Shown: positions 1 through 14,084 of the stretch, in pieces
Layout: the number at the start of each line of letters is the position of its first letter
Numbering within the stretch: position 1 is the first letter of the stretch
Assembly (NCBI RefSeq): GCF_000003605.2
Contig: NW_003149765.1
Coordinates: forward strand, 504,688 to 568,687
Direction of reading: 5' to 3'
Length of the DNA stretch: 64,000 nt
Source: Saccoglossus kowalevskii
Taxonomy: Eukaryota > Hemichordata > Enteropneusta > Harrimaniidae
The notes under the pieces: model-generated
The model's database searches: none
Told to the model about the DNA's origin: nothing
What the model saw: the letters and a program-made list of their open reading frames with translations, nothing else
Position numbers and translations under genes: made by a program

Positions 1-1430
1 AACACCTTCCATTCTCTATTTTTAATGACTATTTGTGTAATTTTTGGTAAAAAATGTTATTATTGACTTTTTAGAAACACCTTGAATCACAGTGCCCTGT
101 ATGTTTTTTAGTAAGAGTAATGAAACGTATAGTTCTAAAGTACACTTGATGTATCATAGTGGTCTGTTTTATTAGTTCCCGTTCGGACGAAGTCCGAAAA
201 CGGGGACTTATAATTCGGTCTTCGTCCGTGCGTCCGTCCGGAGTCATATCTCAGAATCCCTTGGACCGATTCCGTTCATTCTTTGCATGTGCCTAGTACT
301 TTATCTGGGACATATGCACATGCAGTGGTTTAGCGATTCGATTCAAAATGGCCGACTGGCCAAAATGGACATGCTTTGTCAGTTTTCATTCAAATTTGGT
401 ACATAGATTATACATGTTAGGATACATGTCCATGACAATTTATTTCACAATTGCATCAAAGATGGTCGACTGGCAGCCATCTTGTTTTTTGAAAATGTTG
501 TATTTTGGACATGCTTTGTCAGTTTTCATTCAAATTTAGTACATTGATCATACATGTTAGGATACATGTCCCCGACCATCCGTGAGTTCCTGAGTCTGTC
601 CGTTCGTCCGTCCGTTCGTGCGTCAGTCTGTCAATAGTAATATTTCAGAATCCTGTGGACCGATTCCGTTCATTCTTTGCATGTGCCTATTACCTTATGT
701 GTGACATATGCACATGCAGTGGTTTAGCGATTTGATTCAAAATGGCCGACTGGCAGCCATCTTGTTTTTTGAAAATGTTGTATCTTGGACATGCTTTGTC
801 AGTTGTCATTCAAACTTGGTACATAGATTATACATGTTAGGTTACATGTCCAGTACAATTTATTTCGCAATTGGATCAAAGATGCATCTTATTTTGTTTT
901 TTATGCGGTATCTTGGAAGTGCTCTGTCAGTTTTCATTCAAATTTGGCACATACATGTACTTTATACATGTTAGGATGCATGTCCATAACAATTTGTTTC
1001 AAAATCTGGTCAAGGATGGCCGATTGACAGCAATCTGACTTTTTGGCCTTACTACTATATTTCCATAATTTATGTACCATTTTCATTCGAATTTGGCACA
1101 TACATCATACATATCAGTGTGTTTCATAATCAGATCAAAGATGGCCAAATAACGGCTGTTTTTATTTTTGGCCATATTACTACTACACGGAACACATGTT
1201 TTGATGTAAATAAACAATCTGTTGTATACGCCACTTGTTTTTTGTAATTTGATTCAATATGACTGCCCAATGTCCAATTCTTGTGTAAAAGCACTAAATC
1301 ATAATTTTTTACAAATCCATCTCCTATTAATGGTTTCAATCTAATCTCAATGACTTCATCAGCATCAAATTGATATGTCAGATCACAAAATTTGGCACGG
1401 GGACTGTGTCATTAACAATGACTTGTTTTC
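1..1430 (+). repeat. Dispersed repeat with GTCCGTCCG-rich head and internal subrepeats
   Basis: Bases 8-70 resemble the 157-bp subrepeat seen at 6.8-7.5 kb. From about 180 a second family begins with a short hairpin (TTCGGAC-GAA-GTCCGAA), then GGGGACTTATAATTCGGTC and runs of GTCCGTCCG. Inside, a phrase around CATTCAAATTTGGTACATAG and TACATGTTAGGATACATGTCC recurs near 367-431, 507-571, 787-851 and 913-987, alternating with phrases reading AAAATGGCCGACTGGCAGCCAT. Diverged relatives occur at 7890-7920, 14513-14842, 16380-16500 and, inverted, at 61.9-63.05 kb. It is non-coding and probably a non-autonomous mobile element; I do not know its class. Short open frames inside it are not genes. Confidence 0.75.
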
Positions 1431-1477
1431 ATTACCCTGTACGCTTATTGAAGAATGCTTTTCCACACATTTACCAG

Positions 1478-4400
1478 GTTTTTAGGTATGCAGACAGGTA
1501 GCTATCATATAAGATGTTCTGCCTCCAATATGTTTGGCACATCATGGTCAGATGCAGTCATAGTCACTGTGTTCACCGAAGGTTAGTATATAGTGGGGAT
1601 TATAATATATTATACTAGACGAGTATAGTATTATAAGTAGTGTCTATTTCACTGTTATTACACTGTCTGAATTCATCATAATTTATTTGTATTTTTCTCT
1701 TGTCTATAGCGTACTGTCCAGCCGAAAAATTTAATGGCTTTACATGGCCAGAAACTATTGCAGGTCAGCAAGCAGAGTCATTGGAAAGGTGTCCAGCTGA
1801 CAAACAATACAGTAAGCATGTCTAATCCAATCATTGCATTACCTCAAAATAAATAGAATTCTGTAGCATAGAAGAAATAAAAATCGTGATGCAGTGAAAT
1901 ACACACACAAAATTAACACTCTCTTAACTCATGCTTGTATATTTTTCCTGTTCTAATTTGTAGGAGGACAGGAAATGGCATCTAGAAAATGTGCAGGAAA
2001 CTTTACAATTGGTGCATTGTGGGAGGAAGTTGATGAACAAGACTGTGGTAAAGACAGCAATATCAACTTGGTACTAGAACAATTGAGTGAGGTAAGTAGG
2101 ATTAATATAACTTTGTAAGCTGTTGTTGTCATCATTGACTAAGACACATACCAGTGCACTATTGATGTAATGTTATTGTTATAATTGACCAACATACATA
2201 CCAGTGCACTATTTGTGTAATGTTATTGTCATCATTGACTAACATACATACCAGTACACTATTGGTGTAATGTTATTGTCATCATTGACTAACATACATA
2301 CCAGTACACTATTGGTGTAATGTTATTGTCATCATTGACCAACGTACATACCAGTGCACTATTGGTGTAATGTTATTGTCATCATTGACCAGCGTACATA
2401 CCAGTGTCCTAGTGATGTAATGTTATTGTCATCATTGACTAACATACATACCAGTACACTATTGGTGTAATGCTATTGTCATCATTGACTAACATACATA
2501 CCATTACACTTTTGGTGTAATGTTATTGTCATCATTGACTAACATACATACCAGTACACTATTGGTGCAATTTTATTGTTGTCATTGACCACCATATATA
2601 CATGTGCACTATTTATGAAATGTTATTGTCATCATTGACCAACATACATACCAGTGCACTATTGGTGTAATGTTATTGTCATCATTGACCAGCGTACATA
2701 CCAGTGTCCTAGTGATGTAATGTTATTGTCATCATTGACTAACATACATACCAGTACACTATTGGTGTAATGCTATTGTCATCATTGACTAACATACATA
2801 CCATTACACTTTTGGTGTAATGTTATTGTCATCATTGACTAACATACATACCAGTACACTAGTGGTGCAATGTTATTGTCGTCATTGACCAACATATTTA
2901 CATGTGCACTATTTATGAAATGTTATTGTCATCATTGACCAACATACACACCAGTGCACTATTGATGTAATGTTATTATCATCATTGACTAACATACATA
3001 TCAGTACACTATTGGTGTAATGTTATTGTCATCATTGACCAACGTACACACCAGTGCACTATTGATGTAATGCTATTGTCATCATTGACCAACATACATA
3101 CCAGTACACTATTGGTGTAATGTTATTGTCATCATTGACGAACATACATACCAGTACACTATTGGTGTAATGTTATTCTCATCATTGACTAACATTCATA
3201 CCAGTACACTATTGGTGTAATGTTATTCTCATCATTGACCAACATACATACCAGTACACTATTGGTGTAATGTTATTCTCATCATTGACTGGCATACACA
3301 CTAGTGTACTAGTGGTGCAATGTTATTTTCATCATTGACCAACATATATACATGTGCACTATTCATGAAATGTTATTGTTATTGACCAACATACACACTA
3401 GTGTATTATTGGTGTAATGTTATTGTCATCATTGACCAACATACATACCAGTACACTATTGGTGTAATGTTATTGTAATCATTGACCAACATACACACCA
3501 GTTCACTATTGATGTGATGTTATTGTCATCATTGACCAACATACACACCAGTTCACTATTGATGTGATGTTATTGTCATCATTGACTAACATACATACCA
3601 GTACACTATTGGTGTAATGTTATTGTCATCACTGACCAACATACATACCAGTACACTATTGGTGTAATGTTATTGTCATCATTGACCAACATACATACCA
3701 GTACACTATTGGTGTAATGTTATTGTCATCATTGACCAACATACATACCAGTACACTATTGGTGTAATGTTATTGTCATCATTGACCAACATACACACAA
3801 GTGCACTATTGATGTAATGTTATTGTCATCATTGACCAACATACATACCAGTGCACTATTGATGTAATGTTATTGTCATCATTGACCAACATACATACCA
3901 GTACACTATTGTTGTAATGTTATTGTCATCATTGACCAACGTACACACCAGTGCACTATTGATGTGATGTTATTGTCATCATTGACTAACATACATACCA
4001 GTACACTATTGGTGTAATGTTGTTGTCATCATTGACCAACATACATACCAGTGTACTAGTGATGTAATGTTATTGTCATCATTGACTGGCATACACGCTA
4101 GTATACTAGTGGTGCAATGTTAACTAGTGATGCAATGTTATTGTCGTCATTGACCAAAATATAGTTATGTGCACTATTTATGAAATGTTATTGTCATCAT
4201 TGACCAACATACACACCTGTGCACTACTGATGTAATTTTATTGTCATCATTGACCAACATACACACTAGTGTACTAGTGATGCAATGTTATTGTCGCCAT
4301 TGATCAACATATATACATGTGCACTATTTATGAAATGTTATTGTCATCATTGACCAACATACATACCAGTGCACTATTGATGTAATGTTATTGTCACCAT

Positions 4401-7400
4401 TGACCAACATACATGCCAGTACACTATTGGTGTAATGTTATTGACATCATTGACCAAGATACATACAAGTGCACTATTTGTGTAATGTTATTGTCATCAT
4501 TGACCAAAATACATGCCAGTGCAATATTGGTGTAATGTTATTGTCATCATTGACCAAAATACATGCTAGTGCAATATTGGTGTAATGTTATTGTCATCAT
4601 TGACCAACATACATACCAGTGCACTATTGGCCCATATATCCCAGTGCACGATTGGGCCCATCTTACTAATTGATAGCATATTTCATATTATAACATACAT
4701 TAATTTGTAATTGTAGGTAGAAATCACTGATGATAATGTGAAGAGAGTTGCTGATGAACTATGTGACTTAACAGAGGATTTTCTCAACCTGACTGTCGAT
4801 GGTGTTTCTGACTCTGCCGATGTTCTTGTCCATATTGTGTCTGGAACAAACAGCTCACTCGTATGTTGTAATTTATGTAGTATTGTAATTGTATTTTGTC
4901 TGAAATATACACACTAGAGTTGATTAAGGACCCATAATTTCACAAATGCCAGGGTGAATTCTTCCAATGAGCTTTCAACTGCTTCAAAATTTAAAACATT
5001 TGAAATTCTTGAAAATCTGATATTCATAAATTTAAAATCTTCCACCTCTAGTATATATAAGCCTAATAGTGTTTAAACTGTGATCACTGAAATAAGTCAT
5101 ACATAGGGATGTAACAATAACAACAATGATTGTCCACATTTGTCCACAGGTCAGTAATGATTTATTGAACTCTGTTAACAACCTAATGAACGTGGACCCA
5201 GCTGTTTTAGGTGAAAGTCAACAATCTACGAAATCATCCATAAAGACGTTACAATCGTTACAAACCTATCTAGATGAAGTAGAGATGAGCACCAGTGAGA
5301 ATTCTCTGCAGGAAGTAGCAACGCATATTGGATTCCAAGTATTGGAGGATGATACATCTTCTTTCTCAAATGGTGTTGGATTTGTATCAATTGCAGATGG
5401 TTCGTCATCGACAAACTTCTCTGTAAAAGCTGTAACCAGTCCAGTCGATATTGATGAGAACATGACTGATGCTTCCATTAGACTGCCAGCTAGCATACTC
5501 GAAGACTCGCCCATTAATTCCAGTAAGTTTTAATGGGCATGTCTATAGTGGTAATAGATCAGTGATGAAAATCAGACTCACCAGTGGTATAGCACTAATA
5601 GTTAATTAGTACCGGATAAGTGGGAGACACATCTGTAGTATTACCAAAATTATTTCTCAGTTTCTGCAATATAAATGTGTACGATTTCGAAATGCTTTAT
5701 TCAGCTTTACAAATTGCATCATGGGAAAAAGTGTTATAAAATAATACAGCAGGCAGAAAATACTTTGTGCTGCATTCATCAAATAAAACATAATACACAT
5801 CTTGCATTATTGGTGATTAGCATATTTCTTTTTCTAGAGAAAAAAAATATATATATTGCAAAAAAACTATATTGCAAAACAACAAATGTCGTAATTCTTG
5901 TTTGAAACACACGTTTTCTTAAACACCGAATCTAACAGATATGCTGTATTTGGAATACTGTTAATTGATCTTCATCACTAAGGCAACATAATTAATTTTT
6001 ATAAAATTTTAAAAGTTTATAATCACAAACGTCTAGTAAAATTCAGGACGGAAATGATTGACAATGGAAGGTAACCATCACTAATTGCAGTTTTAATTTA
6101 AATCAAGGCGTCTGAACTTCATATTTTATGAAGTGTTAAAATGAGTTTAATATTATTTGTTTTCTTTTCTAATTTCTAGAGACCAGGTTCACATTCATCA
6201 TTTTCCAGAGTGCTGCATTATTCCAGTCATCTATTTCTTCCTCATCAGCCAATAATGACTTGGTTACCATGGTGAATTCTCGTGTCATATCAGCAAGCAT
6301 AGCTGGACGGCAACTCAAGAACCTTAAAGATCCTGTTAAAATTACTTTGTTACCAGTTACGGTATGTTAAGGTTTTATAAACACTATCACCATTATATTT
6401 ATTACTGTTTTTTTTCTGTCTAATACATTGGACATTGTTCAAGTGTTTCATCTTTTGTATTAAAGAGAGAGTATATACAGAGAAAGTGATAGAGATTTGG
6501 AAATGGCACATGACTATGTGTGTATATTTAGGAAACAAATAGTAATAGCCTGTTTCAAGAAATAGGCTTACTTTGCCATGCAGATTGTGAAGGCATTGCT
6601 AGCTTTTATCCATGTTTAGCTCCGCTGTCGACTTTGTCGAGCGGAGCTTATCATATGAGTGATTGTCCGTCAGCGTCCGTCGTTCGTTGTCGTCCGTGTC
6701 AATGTTTTACTTTTTCGACTTCTTCTTGAAAACTACAAACCTGAATGCTTTGACACTTGGTATGTATGTACCTGGGGTAGACCTCTCTTAGATTTGTTCA
6801 TTTCATGATAATATCTTCAATTCTCTAATTTTGGTGAATATTTTTGTAATTTTTGGTAAAAAGTGATATTTTTGACTTCTTGTTTAAAACCGCAAGTCCA
6901 ATTGCTTTGATATTACATATATAGGTACTACATGTGGACCTCTCTAAGATTTGTTCATTTTGTGATGATATCTAAAATTCTCTAATTTTGGTGAATATTT
7001 TTGTCATTTTTGGTAAAAAGTGATATTTTCGACTTCTTGTTAAAAACCAAAAGTCCAATTGCTTTGATATTACATATATAGGAACTACATGTGGACCTTT
7101 CTCAGATTTGTTCATTTTGTGATGATATCCTCAATTCTCTAATTTTGGTGAATATTTTTGGTAAAAAGTGATATTTTTGACTTCTTGTTGAAAACAGCAA
7201 GTCCAATTGCTTTGATATTACATATATAGATACTACATGTATCAGATTTGTTCATTTCGTGGTGATATTTTAATTCTCTAATTTTGGTGAATATTTTTGT
7301 CATTTTTTGTAAAAAGTGATATTTTCGACTTCTTGTTAAAAAGCAAAAGTTCAATTGCTTTGATATCACATATATAGATACTACATGTGGACCTTTCTCA

Positions 7401-10400
7401 GGTTTGTTCATTTCGTTATGATATCTTAAATTCTCTAATTTTGGTGAATATTTTTGTCATTTTTGGTAAAAAGTGATATTTTTGACTTCTTGTTAAAAAC
7501 AGCAAGTCCGATTGCTATACATACTATACATATTGTTCATTTTCTAATGATATCTTCAGTTCTTCAATTGAAATGTGCCTTGCTAACAGCGGAGCTATCT
7601 CAGCCGAGAGGCTGCTTGTTTAATTATGTGTGGAGTCACAGTATGTCATATAACTTTGCTGACATGGGATTTCCATGGGATAGGACAACACAGTAATATA
7701 GTAACATAAATGTTGTTATACTTTTCGAAATGTTCATGGAAGAGGCTTTCTGAAATTTTCATTATATTAAAAGAAAACTGAATTCTTTTTATTATTTCTA
7801 GAAAACAGACTAAAAACAAAAAATCTAGTTTGCCAAATGGTTTGATAGATTGGAAATTGGATATTATGACATTATGCACATAATTTTATTTTCAGATTCG
7901 ATTCAAAATGGTCGATAGACTATTATCACTGTTACTTTCAGCTACTGTTATACCACCTACAATGTACCATTACCCAGCCAATCAGGGGACATTGTGAGAT
8001 TCAAAAAACAGGACCTATCCAGGGTCTTGACATCATGGATAACTTTTATTATGTCCTTTTCAGTTGGGAACTGGAAATCTTTAAGGCTAATTAAATACAT
8101 GATGCAACAAGTCATTTGGTTTTTTTTAATAGTACTACTAAAATACAATAGAATTTTATTGAAGCCATCCAATTACTTGCCATTTAATCGATATCGCAAC
8201 TGAAGCATGACTTGTGTGCCACGGTCTAAAAGAATGTGTTCACACCAACATGATGATATCTATGATATCGCAGCTTTCTAGATCAAGTAAATTGTCCAAA
8301 ATGCCATTATATACACTGGCAATTGGTTTATTAATATTAATTCATAGTAAGTTATTAATTATCGCATAAAAGGAATTAACACTGATGACAGAAAAAAACA
8401 AACATATGCACTTTTAAAAAAAGCACTTGCATGTTTAAAAGTAATGGATGCTGCAACTTGCTACAGTACTACACATTACTGTGGCCTAATTAAGTATTAT
8501 GTTTTGATGGTCAAGCACATATGTGTTTTGCATTGACTGATCAATGTGCTTTTGATCAACGAGCCATCGATGGGTTGTTGTACTGTCACTCAATTGTCAC
8601 ATCATTGATTGTCAGACCAATGAGGGTTGGCCAAATGAGAAGCTAGACCCAGTGCTGCAAACATCTAGTCAGCATGGCCTGTACTCAACTCTGAATAAAT
8701 GTCGTTAGTTCTTCAGATTCACATATTGAAAACACCCTAATTTTATTCAAGATAGTAGTGTCAAATGTTATTTTAATACCCTTGTATGAATTGTTGTTAG
8801 TTGCTTAATTGTTCTGCATCAATTAACATTTAGCAACATTGATAATAGTAAATTACACCAATATATGACCATGACTCTTTGTATCTAAATGTGACAATTG
8901 TTAATTATTAAAATATAAAAATTGATATGATAATTAATTACTTAATTTTAAAAATATTATTATTAAAACTTACAATAATGACTTTTATTTACTTCATGAA
9001 TACAACATGTTAATAATGCAAATATAGATTACCATTGAAGTCACAAATGAATTAAATATATGTATAATAATTCATTCAATAATTATAGATCCTGTTCGAA
9101 TGCAAAGACCTTTGGATTGACCACTGTCTGGTTATGTGGGCACCCCCCCCCCCCCTGTCGCTCACATAGGCCTGATGTTTCGGATCTGAGTAAATATGGC
9201 CAATTAGAAAATATATCTGTGCTCAAAATTCATTATAATCTAGTATCTAAACTCACAATATTGTTCTTGAACAGATACCATCCGAGGACGTGTATGACAG
9301 TACTCAGTGTGTCTATTGGGATTTTGATGCAAATAATGGTTATGGTGATTGGTCCAGTGAGGGCTGTCATTTCGATCATGTTAAAAACCAACGAGTTGTA
9401 TGTCATTGTTATCATCTCACAAACTTTGCAGTTCTCATGGTAAGTACTCATAAACATAATTTACATAACAATTTATTATTTCAAGAAACATTGATGAACT
9501 TTCAATTGATTCGGGTTGAAATTTGTGCATATAATTTTAACCATGCTGTTCTCGTTGAAGATGTGTGAATTGTATGCTGACTTGCATATATTAATAAATT
9601 TTAACAATGTGAAGACAACTTAAACGCTGCTCCTTTAATTTGAATTCAACACTTCTTATCTAGAATGTTGGTATGCAAAATGTCTTAAAGTTCTTGAGCA
9701 GTAATTTGCATATTTGAATTATTACAGATTGGTGAAACCTCCACACTGTTAACAATTTAAATTCAACACTCATAATCTTGAAATTCTTCAAGATTGTTCA
9801 CTGCATGTATCATGAAACACCAGTTGATGACATTTAATACATTAAACAATAAATTTGTGGGTACGTTTCTACAAATAATAATATTGACCTGGACAAATGC
9901 TTATAATTCATTAATTTCATTCAGTACCCACTGAACTATTTCACAATATGTGATTCAGCTTGTTTAAAAAATGTTTGACCTTGTTGATGAAATTGCCTAT
10001 GCGTTGTGGAATTTCAATCAATTTATGAGATGAATATTTCCAGTTTGTTTGTCATGTCTTAAATATTTGTCTCTAGTACCTAATGTTTTTGACAAGATGT
10101 TTGTATACTGGTGTATGTAATAATCAGTGTTTTGATACTCTATCCAGGATATGCAAAGAAAACCAATGGAATTAATCCATATGTTTGCATTGGATGTAAT
10201 CAGCAGAGTGGGTTGCCTTATCTCGGTAGTAGGATTATTGATAACAATGTGTACATACATCGCATTCAGGTAAGTAAATTAAGGACACAAATAATGTGTG
10301 TATTACATGTTATGTGTGTACACATTTTATCTAAGCAATCATAGACCTCAGCCGTGAACTTCTTGAATAACTGCATTATTTTTTGTACTGCAAAATACAT

Positions 10401-12359
10401 TGCATGGAGCTACAAAGGTATTCTAAACTGTGTACCAAATTTGTGTATCAGATTTTGGTTTGAAGAAATACCAGTTTATTTGAATACATTACTGGTATGT
10501 TCAGTGTTATTCAAATTGGGAGTCTTATAAATCAATATGATAAAGTTATGCATCTTTGATATTCATGTATTGTGATTGAGATTGAATGATATTCAAATGA
10601 CATCATCAATTAAACTTATTCTGAACAATGGTATTACAGAGTCTAAAATCAGATTTTATTGTGAAAACAGAAAATTCAAAAAACAAAAACATGTAATACA
10701 AGAATTCAGAATAGAATTCATACTGTTCACTACCCCATCAACCTTTTCTAGAATATATATAATAAGTTTGTTTATACTCATTCATTTATTTTATTTCAGG
10801 AAATTGAGAAAAACAAGGCCACAGAGAATTTTGATAAATTTGTGTATTTCCCTGCTCTGTCTACTTATTGTGTTTCTCTGTGGTATTGATCAATCACAGA
10901 GCTACATTGGTTGTATCTCGGTGGCTGTACTGTTACATTATTTCACCCTGACAACGTTTATGTGGATGGCGGTAGAGGCATTCAATATGTACCTAGCTTG
11001 TGTTCGTGTCATGCCAATCTACATAAGTCACTTTATGTTGAAAGTCTCTCTTGTAGCTTGGGGTAAGTCACAGTATAATGCTGGCTTAACAATGATTGTT
11101 TTTAAATGAGAATAAGCTTCTATAGCTGATAAAGATGCTGTCATATCAACAGCAGATACATAATTAAGTCAAAGTACTTTTTATCTTTCATCCAACAAAT
11201 AATTTATTTAGATTTCTCAAAACAGATTTTTTTAATCTCAAACTATTGTAGAATCCTTGAACTTGACTACAGCTCGTCTTTTTGATTCAGTGTGATCACA
11301 TGGCTTTCGAAATTCCGAAATTGACACAATTAGGTTTTCGTAAAGTACAGAATTTACAAGAGGATTAATAGTCTTCCTCACATATACTCGATACTTTGTT
11401 ATTAATTGTTATTTATATAATTGCTAACACTTTTCCTAATCCTCGTTATAGTGAACCTCAGACTAGTAATACATTAGTCTGAGAGTGAACATGGGCATGT
11501 GGCTTAATTGTCATTGTTTTTTCTCCAATGCAGGTTTACCATTGATTCCTGTTGTGATATTGCTTTGCTTAGATGTGGATAACTACCATGTTAGCGAATA
11601 TGACTTGTAAGTATTACATCATTCTCATTGCTATCATACTATTAGTATTATATATGTCCCTTTGTAAGTCTGACGGAAAGATAATATATACATATGCAGC
11701 AGTTTATTTAATTCATCCAACATTATAATATAAACATAATGCAGCAGTTTATTTAATTCATCCAACATTATAAATAGTTACTATAAAGTTTATCACACAT
11801 TTATCGTATTCAATGAATATACATATGGTTTTATTTCAGTTGTTTCATGGCGTTGTATCCTTTCTACTATGCTTACCTCATACCAATAGGGATTATCTTG
11901 TTCTACAATATATCAGTGTACATTATGGTTATTAAAACACTATGTCAAAGATCCAAAGTTACCGCAGTAGACAAACCTCGTCATCAGAGAATTGGATGGC
12001 AGATTCGAAACAGTCTCTGTATTCTGGTGCTACTAGGTTTGACCTGGACATTTGGATTCTTCGCTATAAGCGATGCTTCGCTCATATTTCAGTACATGTT
12101 CTGCATCTTCAACTCTCTGCAAGGGTTTTTCATCTTCGTTTTCTACTGCCTTGACCAAAAGGATGTGAGAGATCAATGGAAAGCAGCATGTGCTTGTTGC
12201 CACGATAGACAGAAGAAAAACAAGTACCGCATCACTGGGTTTGATCTGATTTACCACAATCCAACTTACTCTGGTTCTCATAGGAGTAGTTTTACATCAA
12301 CAAAACAGTTTACTATCTCTCAGCAAGGGATTCTGTCTGTCACAGAATATCCCCGATGA
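1478..12359 (+). CDS. Adhesion G-protein-coupled receptor, 3' part (Ig - HRM-like - GAIN/GPS - 7TM)
   Basis: Exons: 1478-1581, 1710-1811, 1964-2091, 4717-4860, 5150-5522, 6180-6361, 9275-9439, 10148-10269, 10800-11062, 11534-11606, 11840-12359. All junctions are GT-AG and phases agree, giving about 724 residues in the window; 5' exons lie to the left. Exon 1 is the end of an Ig domain (GSYHIRCSASNMFG). Exons 2-3 have the Cys/Trp pattern of a hormone-receptor-like domain (YCPAEKFNGFTWPET, RKCAGNFT, LWEEVDEQDC). Exons 4-6 form the GAIN domain. Exon 7 carries the GPS: C-V-Y-W-D-F, then C-H-C-Y-HLTNFAVLM, with canonical autoproteolysis between L and T, so TNFAVLM would be the tethered agonist. 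Exons 8-11 encode seven helices, including SRVGCLISVVGLL (TM1), LLGLTWTFGFF (TM6) and NSLQGFFIFVFY (TM7), and a short Ser/Thr-rich tail. The 7TM resembles the ADGRF/ADGRG group, but orthology is not settled. It is a plasma-membrane receptor; the ligand is unknown. Confidence 0.93.
2125..4655. repeat. 50-bp minisatellite array (about 50 copies) in a GPCR intron
   Basis: Head-to-tail 50-bp units of the type TGTTATTGTCATCATTGAC-(C/T)-AACATACATACCAGT-(A/G)-CACTATTGGTGTAA fill most of the intron between the third and fourth GPCR exons in the window. Units differ by a few substitutions. Blocks of variant units repeat at 300-bp spacing, so there is higher-order structure. A few units near 3375-3420 and 4110-4140 are shortened or rearranged. 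The array stops about 60 bp before the next exon and is removed by splicing. Confidence 0.97.
6617..7597. mobile_element. MITE-like non-autonomous element with 12-bp TIRs and internal 157-bp subrepeats
   Basis: The ends are perfect 12-bp inverted repeats: TAGCTCCGCTGT at 6617-6628 and ACAGCGGAGCTA at 7586-7597. The left end also folds on itself (AGCTCCGCT...AGCGGAGCT, 6618-6648), followed by GTCCGTC runs. The body is five subrepeats starting with CTCTAATTTTGGTGAATA at 6823, 6980, 7137, 7276 and 7433, a spacing of 157 bp with one of 139. No transposase frame is present, and I see no clear target-site duplication. It lies in the intron before the GPS exon. A decayed relative is at 14085-14335. 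Confidence 0.8.
7600..9274. other. Remainder of GPCR intron, no gene seen
   Basis: AT-rich intronic sequence. Bases 7890-7920 match the head of the dispersed repeat at 180-1420 (GATTCGATTCAAAATGG). A C-homopolymer interrupts 9141-9156. The open frames here are short, overlapping on both strands and lack family features. Confidence 0.6.
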
Positions 12360-14084
12360 GTCCACCTCCTAATTATATGCAATAAGATATGTAACTTTCT
12401 ATCTAAACTTTTCCATTTTCAGTGATTTATAACTTTAAGTTGAATATGTTTAAGATACACGGTCAGCAAGCAGGTGTCGCCAAATTGGCAATTCACAAAA
12501 GGTTTCATTGAAAATGAAATGTCTGATTTATATGAGAATTAGTTATAAATAACTCCAATAGCTTCAATTCAAGCTTTGAAGATTAGTTATAAATAACAAT
12601 CGATATATAAACAAATATTATATTGTGCATATTTTGTATTCTTCTATGATGCATACTTCACATGAGGAACACACCGTATCAATGTTTTGGTTGTAAATGA
12701 TATTAGTATTTCAACGCGTGGAAATTAAAGTGTCGAGTGTGTTTTAATGTGCTGAACTCTATACAACTACAACAAAGTCTTTATTCAAAACACAAAAGCC
12801 GTACATTAGTAGTTATTTTCAGTAGCACTATCACATTCTCCTCAATGGGAAAACCTATTTGATCTATATTGTAACATTTTGAAATTTGGGTGCAACGTTG
12901 TATTACCATTCATTTTCATTGACCGTGTACCTTAAGACACTATTTGTATTTTCTAAATGCAGCCTAACACAAATTGTTTATTTTATCTGTTGATTTATGC
13001 AGTTTATCCTTATACTAGTTATACCAATAGAATGAATATCCCCAATGTTCACAAAATGTGCGAATATGTCATAGTACAAGCTTGTAAGAAGTGAATCATT
13101 CCATGCTACAAGTAACAGCTTAGGAAAACAAATGTAAAAGAACACTTTGTATCATAATACATCATATATGCTACTCACTGAATCAAAATAACATCTGGCT
13201 TTATTCTAAATAAGTAAGTAAGCCAAGCACATGATGTGATGCAACATATTATCTGTATGTTCAGTGTACAGTGTGCCACTCAGTATTATGTTGTGTATAT
13301 ATATCATGTATATAATGGTCTAAGGTCGATATACTAGACACCTCTTTTTCATGTAAAATCGTCTCATTATTTCTTGTTTGGTTTATATTGTAAGATATAT
13401 TAATTGAATTTTATATATTGATACTAGTTCAATAATTAAGTAATAATTTCATGAGTTATCTAGCAGTACAACACGCTTTATTGGCTCATTAAATGCCAAA
13501 GTCCATTTGTGCCACCTTTTGCATAATTTATGTTAATTGATCATTACCCGTAGCCAATGGAAAATTGTATCCTTTAGGTTCAAAATTAAAACGCAGCAAT
13601 TGTGTAAAAATATATATAAATAGTAAGATAATATATAAAGAAAGAATGTGATGCTCAAAGGGTTAAAAATGTGTATCACAAAGTGACGTAGATGATTCAG
13701 TAGTCACGTGAGTTATACATTGAGAAATATACCAGTATTAGGGGAAATATACCAGTATTTCAGAGTGCATCACTGAAGTCAGTGGAACACTTTGTATTAT
13801 ATGTCCCTGAAACCCAGTATTATTGTTTTTTATAACTTTTTATTATTCAATATCTACTTAATTATTTAGCTTCTGTTGCGAAATTTGTTAATGCCATTTA
13901 CATTGTTTTATTTAAGAATTGTCTGTTTATTGAATACACTGCTTAATAGTATATTAAACACATAGATGTGAATAATTATAACGTCTGCACTAACTAAAAT
14001 GTTTAACTTTAAAAATTACGATTTGGTGACCTTTAGTGTGTAAATGAAATATTCTCATAAAGTGATGAGATATTATCAAAGAGC
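12360..14084. other. GPCR 3' UTR and AT-rich spacer
   Basis: Follows the GPCR stop codon. It probably begins with the 3' UTR, but no convincing AATAAA lies close to the stop, so the transcript end is not placed. No gene, RNA or structured repeat was recognised. Confidence 0.5.

Noticed and set aside
2125-4655. CRISPR-like regularity of 50-bp repeats
   Set aside because: Units are contiguous with no unique spacers, and the locus is an animal intron.
5126-5149. ATG at 5126 as a gene start
   Set aside because: It is intronic; the exon begins after TCCACAG at 5150 and continues the GAIN domain.
10576-10799. Upstream extension of the GPCR TM2-3 exon
   Set aside because: The frame is open through the intron, but a strong TTATTTCAG acceptor at 10791-10799 and phase agreement place the exon start at 10800.
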